From assembly GCF_002443255.2 (NCBI RefSeq), contig NW_019211454.1, positions 23,326,782 to 23,390,781 on the forward strand: a DNA stretch of 64,000 nucleotides, given 5' to 3'. A model generated the notes under the pieces. That model did no database searches. It saw only the letters and a list, made by a program, of their open reading frames with translations, and had not been told where the DNA came from. Within the stretch, counting starts at the first letter, position 1. Every line of letters begins with the position of its first letter. Source of the DNA: Varroa destructor (taxonomy: Eukaryota > Arthropoda > Arachnida > Mesostigmata > Varroidae). Of the stretch, positions 1-12,200 are shown piece after piece. The position numbers and the translations under genes are program-made.

Positions 1-214
1 GAGCAAACACGGCGGTCTCGCAGCTTCGACCAATTCGCATATCTACCATTGCGGCGATGACCATCTGCAGACGAAGACCGCTACCGCAGACGGTTACTCA
101 CCGTTTGCCTATTCTGGCACCATGAATTCGACTGTTCCCGTTCGGCCCGTGCAGAGCAATCCTCGGCCGTACCACACATTAAGCCAACTGAATAACGCGC
201 AGCACGGAGCGCAG
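1..214 (+). CDS. Ten-m/Ten-a: Teneurin exon A: end of cytoplasmic domain
   Basis: Open from the left edge (codons start at base 2), encoding 71 residues rich in Ser, Asn, Pro and His that end in [12 protein letters not shown]. Donor CAG|GTGAGC at 215, phase 0. This belongs to the intracellular domain, which in teneurins is poorly conserved and proline-rich. An ATG at 122 is in frame but the frame is open before it, so I do not take it as the start. Confidence 0.75.
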
Positions 215-3200
215 GTGAGCATGTTATCATGTCACACTAGTCATATTTCCGTCATTTTAGTGTTGCATCACAATGCTGTTGTTCCAAGCCAATACTTGTA
301 TTTATTATACTTCTACTTGATGATGATTCAACAGATCGCTGGATCTCAGTATCAATTTCATCAGCCAAATCGGAATCTTCGAAAGGCCCTGGAGTCAGGC
401 TTTAGTTGGAAATGTTCGGCGGTCGCGTTCATCTTTATCGCTCTCGCACTTCTCGCCGCCACTGGATACATTTATTGTAAATAGTTTTGCTTTTTTACTC
501 ACTAATTAGTTATTTACGCGATAATTCAATTGACTATTTCCTGCAAAATGTTTCGTTTATACATATATGGGACACACAGTAGGGACCTGCTTGTGCTAAT
601 GAACTAGTACTGCTTTGTTTTATACTGACATTAGAAAAAGGTAAGGTTCAGTACAGGCACTGCTCGACTAAATTATACTTTCTAGATTGGCCCTAGTAAT
701 AAAGCACGATCACATACTTGCACAGATCTGGGTTATTGGCAATTTACTGATTGAATGTTCGGAGTCTGTGAACAAATTCTAATTTGATATACTGCTGTTT
801 CTACCGCTTTTCAGTTACCCGGACATCGGGTCGAACTGGCCAGCATATGCCTGTCGTCGTGACGGACCTACGCTCATCCGAGACGTTGGACACACGGCCA
901 AACCTTAAAAGTAAGCAAGCAAACAAAAGCGAAAAGCAAGTACTACACGGCATCGGCGTTAACGTCACCGAGGGCGTTGTGACGGTCTTAATTGCTTTGG
1001 AGAAGAACGGTCTAACAAGTTTTTGGACGAAACAACTGCCGAAAGCTGACGAGAACGTTGACATCAACCAGTCGTTTACGTTGCCATTAAAAGCCTTATC
1101 ATTACGTTCTTTTAACAATTCTTCGTTGCATTCTTTTGTTGACATTGAACTTTTAGCACTACCTTTGGTTCAGCAAACTTGGGTTATTATGCACGGCATT
1201 AACAAGCCCACTGTAGCTGTTGACATCCCTGCACGCGAAGCCCACAAACATCTGATTAATCACGATAGGGTTTCGGTCGATATTCACGAACGTAGATTAA
1301 TCATTAGAAAAGCTTTCGCAGAGGTGATGGATACTATAAAAGCCAGTAGTTTTGATACTGAAACCACTAACTTTAACAGCCGCATTGGTGGCGCCACCGC
1401 TGCCAATGTCGATAATGCTCCTGGTCAAAGCGTCTCTGAAAATTCACTTTGCTCTTACGTCACTAACCCGAATTGGTTCAACGGAACTGAAATGAAGTCT
1501 GTAAGTCATCGCGCTGTGGCAGGAGTTTGCATCGTTCCGTATAAAGTTGTGCATTTGCATGCAGCGATAAATAGGAGTCAGGCGGAGTCTCTGCTGCGGT
1601 ATCATATTGCGCCGGAGTGCAGTTCCGACGACATAGTTGTGCGGCACCAGGAGCAGAAGGAGACGGATACGCATAGACAACTGTCCCAAGATTCTGCTGC
1701 GACCACTGGTATGCCAATGGAAAAGCGCGTGTCCGTTGTGCCCATCACCACTTCTGCCTCGAGTGGCTCCAGTCGCGGTAGCGGCTCACACAAAGGAGGC
1801 GTCGACAGCGGCAAGTACATAACAGCGGATGCAGTGGCGGGGGTGGTAAGAACTTTCAACAATAGAAAGCTTCTGTCGATAGACGCGGAGGGTGGGAGCG
1901 GTGCGGGCCGGCTTCCGGAGGAGACGCTACACTCGAGCTACCGAGAGAAAGAACGAGATAGTGTGGGCAGATATCAATATTTCGAGGCTACGTTCCCGTC
2001 GAGTTCGTCGATGGAATCCGAGCGACACGAGATGAGACAGGATGTCGAATTGGTTCGTCCGACCCTAGTCGATGCCGGTAGCGACGATCAAGGCCCTGAT
2101 GGCGAGGAGAATCTTTGGAAAGAAGCAGAAAGAGACTATTTTTCCCATTCAGTAACGTGGTCCTCGGGCGGCGACGGTAACGAAGACGGGATCCCTGGTC
2201 CGGATGATGATAATCTCAATAGCGCACGACGGAGTGACGATGTCGTTGCGAACCGCGTAGACAAGGCGGCGACTTTTAGCAGGGACCAACCGGCTGCCGT
2301 CCCTTCTATTCTAAAAGAAACGTATACAGCTAAGATCAATACTGAGCAATTTTTAAAAGGAAACGTTGTTGCAGACGAGTTGTTGTTGAGTCTAGATCAA
2401 CGTAGGCGTGACTCACTAGCCGACCATGGTCTAGGCGAGAAAATGTTACAATCAGACGACAACTTGGCTGGTCTGATTAATTTTGACTCAGGTTCCGGGC
2501 AAGATACTGTGGACGGCTCTGGATTCGACGTTTTACACGAAGAAGCAGAAGGAACGGAGTCGGACAGCGCGACAGTGAATTACCTGGAGAGTAGAAACGG
2601 GGCGTTTGTTACCGAGATAGGTAAAACCACTGCCGAAAATTCGCAGAAGGGACGACTAGAGAAGAACACCGAAGGACTCAACAGCATTGATATCCCCAAC
2701 GGAAGACGAAAAAAAACTGTGGAACAGAGGTCAAAGCCCAGAAAAGAGCATAGGAAATCACGACGGAACGCTGCCGACGCCAAGACAGCCTGTCAAGGTG
2801 GCCTGCCGCTTCTGCCAGACAATGCGGAGATGAAGACATCAATGATGTTTGGAGGACGAACCGTTGACATGAGCTGTCACTGCTCACCCATCAGAGAACG
2901 CACCTGGCGGCGTCGAGTCGGAAGAGAACAGCCGATTATTTCTCAACAACAGATACCGAGGTTGAACGATATTGGTGACGATGTTAATGATGATGAGGAA
3001 GAAGTGGCGGTGACGTTAGTGAAGCGGGACGAGGGCATCGTTCGAAAAGGCAAAACAGCTGGTCTAACGAAGAAGTTTTCGGAACAGCCTATAAAGGAAG
3101 ATGACCCAAACTATCGCTCGGACGCTTCTGATGATTACGATTATTCAGAAAATGACGTGGACGATACTGATGCTTATACTCCACCTTCGCCACCATCACA

Positions 3201-6200
3201 GAATGACTTGTACCCTTACCTTGTGGACAGCGCTCAATTTAAAAATGAGCTTCGTACAGCTAAGGCCTATTTGCGGCCAATGATCGTCTATGCCATTACA
3301 AAGCCAACTCTGAGAAAAGAAGGGAGTGAGACTACATCCACAGTCAAGGACAGTTTTGCTTACGTTACCGAAAGGCTTGACAGACCTATCGGCAAGGATA
3401 AAGTTCGCATGCAGGATGTAGAAGACACGGTGGCTATAAATCAATTCGACGACAGGCTAGAACAAAAAGAACTTATGTTAACCCTCTCAGCAAGTAAGGG
3501 TAAAATTAATTCATTTTTTCAAGACATCAAAAATTCAGGAACGATGGCATCATCAGTTAACGGCGAAGGTGCAAACACTTCCGTTACCGTCAATAATGAT
3601 GGCGATAGGAGTCTGTCATCTGTCAATGGACCATTCTTGGGCCATCGTCCCGGTTCCTCTCAAGGTACTTCGCACCAAGGGCTTTCTGGTAATGAGTCTC
3701 GCCAAGGAAAAGGGAAAGCAGAAGGACGGCCCTATGTTGGACTTAATGGTAAGGCGCGCGACCTCAAAACAGATAGCCACGCTCAGGTTAACCCCTACAA
3801 TTTCCCTGCAACCTAGCAGCAAGCAACCCGCTTTTTCAAGTAAGCGCCCTCAAGCAGTGAACCGTCGAAGGACGGCACCAAACGACGCGGGACCTCGACC
3901 CGACCATCCGCCTGTTCTCGCTCCCCGTTGCAAAAACAACCCCGCGGTGCAACCGTTAGTGTGACTCTAGAGCACATACACGTTATTGCCGCTACGTTCT
4001 TTATCATTCCTCTGCTTTCTATCATTTTGGCGGCGTGGTGCTCTTCGCGTTTGCCTTCCATTTCCTGTGCTGTCTCTTTGCAGATGCTACTGAAAAACCG
4101 CAACTTTATTTCGTCTACGTGGACCCTCATTGGTTACAGAGCTAACTCAAAAGCTCTTCGACGACAGCAATCTATCATGACCAAGCTTTACCAGCAGCCC
4201 CTCCGCCCCTCTTTTCCCTTCCTCGTTTGCTTTCAAACCATCGGGCACGGGACACTTCGCCGTTAGCTGACATTTATTCTTTCTCCGTTTCAACTCGTTT
4301 TTTCTCTTGCTATCCCGACCCCTCTGGCATCGCCCATGAATGCTATCGCACTAGAAGCATTGGCTATCGTCATTGACATAACTTTATTCAATCGCTTTAA
4401 TTATATCTTCAACATCGTACAATGTAGATGCGCGCGTGCTAAATACCATTATGATTAATGGCATCTTAATCTACCAGTAGCGCTGCCTCTGTTCTTCCGT
4501 TTCATGTGATGTCGCGCCTTCTAATTTGATATTCAACAGAAGCGAAAACGAGAGAAGGGTACTGCATGTCCGAGCACAACTCATAATATATATGCAGTTA
4601 ATAACACTATGCATACCTGTCTGCGTATAATTACCTTAGTCACACGGTATTAAATATAGTTATTTAAATATTGTTTTTTAAGAGGACTGGCGTTATGTCA
4701 GTTTGCCTTAACTATTATAATTCGGAAAATCCTTTGAAAGTATATTTTCTTTCCGATTACTTATTCATCACACTGTCATTATTATAAATGTCAGATTGTT
4801 CAGTAAATTTTAGTGCTAAAACTGAGCAGTTTTTTACGAACTTCTCTAAGATTAATTAGCAACCACAATGCAAAATGCTTCAGTACATCACTCTTGCGAA
4901 CTGGCAAGCTCTTGTCATAGATATCGCTGAAGTGGCAGTCTGCCTTCAAGCGGCAGAACGGTAGACGCGTATTGCCAGTAGCACTCAAATTCGTCTTTCG
5001 CCAGGCATCGATTCGTTCCTCACTTTGATCCCATAACAAAATTCAATCCAATATCCTTCACTAAGATGCGCATCCACTGCGCTTGGGGTTCACGATGGGA
5101 TGGGACAGAACCGGAAAGGAGCAATCCCAGCGGGTGGCTGATGCCTCTCCGCCATGCTCTTTCCTCCGCCAGCACTGGGCGTTTGGGACTAGAACTTAAT
5201 AAGGTCACCCCGCGCGTACACAACGCAGCCCAGATTTCCAATCGGGCTTTGAGTCTGCGGAAAAGGGGGGATGGAGTTTAGGGGAGGAGAGTGGCGGCGG
5301 TGGCGACGGGTCGTACGCGTAAGGCACTGGACGGCTCTCGCTGACGCTGCCGATGTCCGGTCGCCAGCTGTGACCAAACAGAGGGTCCGCCCTTAATGAA
5401 GGTCCCCGTTACCGTCTCTGCCCGGTGTGCCGTCTCGCGTCCCCTCTACCACGGTGTGCTACTACTCCGGCTGCCATTGCTACTTTGGCCTTTCTGCCCC
5501 TGAACTCGCCCAGTTGCGTCTTACTTTAGCGCTTTCCCGTCGACGGTGTTCCTAGCCACTTCAATGATCTGTCTCTCGAGCGACAACGCTCGCTTATTCC
5601 CGCCCCGTTTTAGGCTCGTGCCATCAAGGCTTCTCGGCACTGTTCCGACTGACGCGTCCAGTTTCTCAAGTCCACCCATGATTTGGCCGCCGCCCTTCCT
5701 CACTGGTCCGTCCTACATCCACCGAATCCTCTCCCCGCGTCCCGGTGAAATGCACCCACATCAAGCCATGACTCCATGAAGCATTCCGTCGGCTTCGGCT
5801 TCTCCATAGGCAGACAACGCAAGAAACGCGATAGCCTTTAAGAAACAATCCTGCAAACCAGCCACTCTCTCAATCAAACGCTTTTCCATTATTTCCCCGA
5901 TACGCCACCGCGCCCCATTCATTCCCGCTGTGATAGCGCCACAAGGCACCAGCATCAATCCGCAACTCGCCATTACCATCGGGGGCGGGTCGCACAGTGT
6001 TTCTTCCCCTCTGTCCCTCTTTCCGAAGCCTTAAACGTGTCACCCGCTAAGCTCTCTATCTACTTGCTCACTTACTACAGGCAAACGGATCTTTCTGAGC
6101 AACTTTGCCCTTCAGTAGCAGTTGATAGCATAGCAAGCCTCCTCTTTTAGATGACATCCACCCAGCTAGCTAGTTACCCCCCCCCCCCCCCGCCCACGAA

Positions 6201-9200
6201 CTGGTAAGAACTTGTAATATTACTGCAGCAGTGTGACACCATGCGGTAGCGTTATGCGAAATTCTGATGCCCTAGGTGGTTTAGCAGCTCTTCCTATTTG
6301 CTGGGTGATTCCTTGGGATTCGCGTGGGATGTTTAAATTTCCGAGCTCCTGTTTGGCCTCCCGCAGTGCCGCCCTCCCCAGCGGGTGATATTGCTGACAA
6401 CTGTGCCCTCACCGAGTTGTCTGTACCAAGCGACAATTCACCCGTCCTATCATCTTACGTAGGATACTGGCCTTTCCTCACCCGGTTACACATAATATAT
6501 AGTTGTTTTGTTTGTATGCGTTCGCATGCGTATAAAATGCGTTAATAAAAATGAATGATTTTCAGAACTGTATTTTAAATAGAATGAGTTGGTTTTGTTA
6601 AAAAAAAATTGGATCCCGATTTCGTTTAACTTCTCTCTGGGCACATGCTAAACATTATTTAACCTGGTGGATCAAATGAACTTGAACATATCAGAACGAG
6701 TGGCGGGGCAGTAGGATCGTTGCCTAATAGTCCGATAGCTCGAGAACGTTGTTCGATTTGTGAAAGTGGGACCCAGGCAATGAAATCGTCTGAAAATGTA
6801 AATATCTGCTGGGGTGACACGTCGTATAGCCGTAATGAAAAGAATATAATTACACTAAAGAGAAGTATGGCAATTTGCATATCGAATAAAGTCCTTTTTT
6901 GTAGTTCAGGATAAAGAGCAAGCGTTATTTTCGTGTTTTACCTTTCATAAAGTAGCACCGTCATCTGCATAGTATATGACGTACCAGGTACATCATAAAT
7001 CGATATTCAAGGTGAAGATTCGCATATACGCGCAGTGGTTGAGCTAATTGATGCCAATCGTGTACCACTAGACGATTGGTGTCGAATAAGCACCGTTATG
7101 TACAAAACAAGTATAGGCAAACAACGCTAACTAGTAAGACATTATTCAGTGACTGGAGCATTTTGGATTCTGCATATATCGTCATCAATATTGCCCGTTG
7201 TGGCTAGTTCGGTTCGGAACCGTTGCGTCTGACTGGCTCGTGTGAATGCCCCCCATGCAAGGTAACAGATAAACAGACCTCCGAACTTGTTACATTTTTC
7301 GCCAGTTCGTGTCTGGGTGTCAGGTGCTGTTTTGATTTTTCTCAGCCATTCGAACACGAGCTTCTAGTTTCATGCGTAGTTATACAACGTATACTTTAGC
7401 CTTCTTGACGTCAACAAAAGATCACTGGCTTACTGACCCTGTTTGTGCACAAGCAGGTCGACCTCCTTCAGTATGCATGTCGGTTAGAAAGCTTAACTAC
7501 TTTTCCTCTTATGAACCTGCACTACGTTGGTCTTTATGTCTGCCTGTCCTCCTGCTGTTGCATGTAAGGTTATGTTGCCACCTATTTAGTGTTTCTTGAA
7601 GTTTTGTAGAGATTTCAATTATTTTGGGACCTTACATTAGCTGGCGGCCACATGTAGGTAGATAATGATAAGAAGTAAGCATTTATGATATATATGACAT
7701 TTTATCTTCTTCTTTATGTGACAAGCTTCTTTGTGTTCTGTACTATGGACACTTTGTCTGTAAATGAGTCCTGGCTACCAAAAAAAGCGTTAAGCGAACG
7801 TGTAACGGTCACACAGACAAATTAAGTTTGCGTTTGACACGGCAACTCCTAACCATGGTCAGAGCGATAAGTACTCATCATTTGAGTGTAACATATAATA
7901 TTCAAGGCCGAGTCAATATTCTTGCCAATTGTAGACTTTACATCCGCTTATTGAGTGTAAACCCCCTCGACTTTTAGTCTACACTAATTAACCGCTATAG
8001 AGATTCATCTAATATCGAAAAAAGGTCTTTTTGTGTTTGATATTACGAAAAATTATTTTGAAGTAAACGTGGCAAGTGTGGTCCTTGAGTCCTGTCCTAA
8101 ATCTCTTGAAACCGAGATGATACATTACATGTCTAATGGAAATGCCTCAAAAATATATTCGAAACCCAGAAATCTACATAATTTCCTTAGTCGAGCATTG
8201 CTCTCCTCCTCTACTTGAGGCCTGAAGAGAATTCCCTCTAGCTCTACGCTGGATATCAGTATATGTTTATACAGGATAATTTCAGAAGATTACTACGATA
8301 TTCTGCTTAACTTCTAGATAGTATCTAATTGTTTTTATCAACCAGCTAGGCTAATAATCTTTGATCTATCGGTCTAAAACGAATACGTTACTATGCGAAC
8401 TTGAAATGAGCCCCATTTGATTTTTCAGTGGCCCACATAATCTCTGCTTTTCTTGCGCAAAATGTAACCTATAGCCATGCTTAAAACGAAATAAATTTAT
8501 ATTTTTGATGTTTTACAAAAATTACTACCGCTGTTGCCTCATGTATATAGATCCGGATACATTACCGACGAAAACAGTTCCCCCTGCTACAGTCGATTCA
8601 TTTACTGAGCTCTCCGTTGGTCATCGACACTCCCACACGATATTCGCGTATGGCCATTGGAACGTACAATTCGTACAAAGTGAAGCAGCACTGGTTAAGT
8701 TCAACTACACGTTACCTTCAACTGCGAGCTTAGCTGTATATGGACGTCGTAACAGGTGAGTGTTTTTCTTCCAATCGTAATGCTATGAATGACTGACAAT
8801 TTTTGCCAAAAAATATTATAGGTATCAATGCGAAGCAATAAAAACAAATGTGTGATGAATAGTTTTGTTGGCCTGCACAAATATTTTTCACAGACTTATC
8901 TATCACGCGCCTCTTATACGCACATAACTTATGATACATGTATATTAGATTTAAGAAAAAAATTTTATGATTTTTCAAATAAGCTCGCTTGCGCCTACAA
9001 GGTTTAAGGCCGTAAGCATTTAGGAAAGGTATATGCTTGAGCTGAGTCTGTGCTGGGATCAGAACCGAGTGCGCAGATGAACCCATGGAACGAGATGTGC
9101 CCTATGTGCTCCAGCATTGCAAATGCCTCGTTAAAGGCCCTGCTGTCTAAACAGACGATACATCCGTACCAGAATTAATAGGCTAATTGTAAAGAGGGAC

Positions 9201-12200
9201 AGCCTGATCATGGCCATGCAACGTCGGTGCGTTGTTACCTATTGAACCTGTGACGTGATACCTTAATGTAATCCTCCTTAAAAGTAGTTTACCGAAGTCG
9301 ACGGCGTTGGCCGTTGCGGTACACATGTAAAGTATGTTTGAATTTCTCCTGTATTTTAGGTGCGCCTTATACATAGAAGCTAAAATGACAGGTAACACCC
9401 CAGCTTCAGTCGTAACGATTATAAATTCCCTTACCCGATTCGATCTTAGTTGGCTGCTAGACTTTCGACAAAGAATGCCAGTGATCCAACTTTAGAAGCA
9501 CAATGATAGTAAGGTGCTGTTTACTTGTGACTGGCGGAAGGAGGGCGCTATCATGAGGTACAGGGTCGATAATCAATCGCTGATGGAAGGACGAGGTCTA
9601 GGTGCATTTACATCGCACGATAAACATGGCATGGCTAATCTGACTGAAATCGTACAACGCTCGCAAAGAAATGCTGACCGACCGGTCGGCCGGCTGGGTC
9701 GCTGGCTATCTGACGATCGGTAAAACCGTCTATGACCGGTTACGTATGGTTATAGATGGGTCCACCCACGCCACGGTATTATGCAACACGACGATGCTAA
9801 CTGTCATTAACCCATTGGCTTAGCGTTTTTCATACCGGGAGCAACCGTGGTCGATTAGACGACGGTCGCTATTGTGGTATGCCACCATAACGAACACTGA
9901 GGACTGGTCACACAAGAGAAAAATCGGCAGATTAACAATGCTAATAAGACTTCGCTGCTCAACCGTGGACTCAGACAGAATCAATGGAATGAACTTTGTG
10001 AGATCCCTTGACGCGTTCATCGATCGAAGTCCACGTAGGGTAACAACAGCGACGTCAATCGAACTCTATGGCACCGCCTTCAAGCCAAATAATAATATCA
10101 TTGATGTATTCATAGAGTGTTCTTCTAGGTATACAGGCGACAGCAAATCAGTATGATTCGCAAATTTCGATCTTGGACCAACGATGTTTACTTTAAAGCA
10201 TGATCTTGCTCAGGTAACTGCGTCTGCTTTTCTGTTCATTCGAGTTTTCCCTTTATTTTCAAATAAACTCAGATTAGCAGAAGCAAATATTACATTGTAA
10301 GAATTAGGCATGAACACGAAGGCGCATGGCTACCTGTCGTACTTGCAAGTGCTTTTGGTAGCCTAGACTGTGTAATGTGATAAACCCTTGGGTCACTAGA
10401 AGCCAGAAATGATGCCTTAACTTCTAATATTCTGTTAATTAACAGCGTATTATAATACCTAATTATTCCAGTCGTATCCTATATCATCATTCGACTATGC
10501 GGTCTGAGTACATACACTAGAACGCTTATTTTCCCAGCGCAAACAACTTCGTATAAAGTCTATGATTTACGAATGTAAGAGAATACGCACCTTCTTTGGC
10601 CCACTTTACGGGTGGCACTTGATATTAAATTATGACTGGGCGAAAGTTCGATTTTTACGTCGCCACTGAAAAGTTTTTTTACGCTTTTTGGCTCCGTGTA
10701 GACATTTTCTAGCTTACGATGTATAATACCTCGTCACCCGCCGACGTATACCCTTCGTGTACAACTTCGATTTACTCGTCTGCCAAAATGACCTGGTGCT
10801 ACACTTGTGATAAGTTCAGTGCTTCTCTAGCTTGTGCAAGGTTAACTAGTGAAAGCACCCCAGAATTTGTTCTGAAAGTTGTTCGATATCACAATAGGGC
10901 CAAGAACAGTACAGCACTAGCCTTAGTTGTCTATTATAAATGACTTCAGGCTAAGTTACTATTATAGCTATTTTAAAACATGAACCCAGATAGCATAATT
11001 ACTTTAAATTGGAGCCGCTAGCAGTTTTAAGTGTACATGCTCTTTTAGCGTAACTTGCAACTGTGTAATTGGACGATTCTCTCGGTGGACTACGCGAGCA
11101 ACTCTTTCCAAGTAGAACGCATCGGGCGGCGACCAACAATCTCTACAACTTTCTGGAACCCAAGGGACGTGTTCAAAGACGTCTGAGGTCACTTAGGGGA
11201 CCAGTCTAGACAGCATCCATGTTCCATTGGGGCTTAGCCGAAGCCTCAAGGTATAATTCGAAGCCCCATTACATGCTAAAAACCGAAGACAACCTTTCAT
11301 GATAATTGCTTTGGGCCAAGCCAACGCAAAGCTTCTAGTGCAAGGCTAAACACACACTCGACATGCACGTATATAAACACACTTATATACATACATGGAC
11401 ACGTACACAAATATGCATACTCGGCACAAATCATCACCGCAATTGGAAGCATGCCGCAAGTCACATCGATCCAACTTCCTATGGACATGAGAGCTCAAAG
11501 CAGACGCTACTAAGACAGCGAGCGCATGATCCTACTACCACCGCATAAAAGACACTGCGACTTCTTACTGTGCCATACAAGAAGATTAGTAGCTAACGAA
11601 AAATTGTGTCGTTCAACACGGCACGACGTTGGCGCCACGAGAGACAGAGGTTGCCGACAGAGCACGACTAAAGGCAGAGAAAAACCTATGGCTTATGCGT
11701 ATACAGCCTGAGGCAGTGTTCATCTTTTCTCCACGAAAGGCCTACGAAAATCAGTAGATGAAACTTTCAGCGAAGGATGAACATTGGCAAATCCAAAAGG
11801 GAAATGTTACGCTTGTAATCCGTAAACGGCTGTACACAGACATGCAAATTCGATGTAGTAATGCGCTAGATAATAGCACCATATCGCTTTACAAATGTGT
11901 AGTGAAGTGGAAATCGGTATTAATCGGCATCTTGTCGGCTAGTGAAAAGAGCCGCGTTACGACGAGATCGACCTTGATAGCAAAAACGAGGCCATTCCCA
12001 ATCTCTTCAAGAATGTGTCCTAATGTCGCAATCTAAGGCCGTATTGGTGGAGGGAAGGACGGCAAAGGGATCGATGTGTTATATTTAAAATTCCTGCAAT
12101 CGCATCACGTTTTTCGCAGCATCCTCTGGTAATTCATTGTGATTAAGCTGTGGACGCAGCAGGTTAGATCCGACAGTTGTGACGATTTTGATCAGTAGCC

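Larger units (their letters stand above)
3749..8550 (+). other. Teneurin intron 3 (4.8 kb)
   Basis: Bounded by GTAAGG and ..TATATAG. The first 2.3 kb is less AT-rich than the rest, with a CG-rich block near 5,060-6,060 and a poly-C run at 6,177. Short frames occur on both strands but none shows a family match or splice logic. I see no gene here. Confidence 0.7.

Noticed and set aside
3569..3964. 131-codon + strand frame running past the giant linker exon
   Set aside because: Frame-shifted relative to the teneurin frame. The donor at 3749 joins in phase to the conserved exon at 8551, so the extension is intronic.
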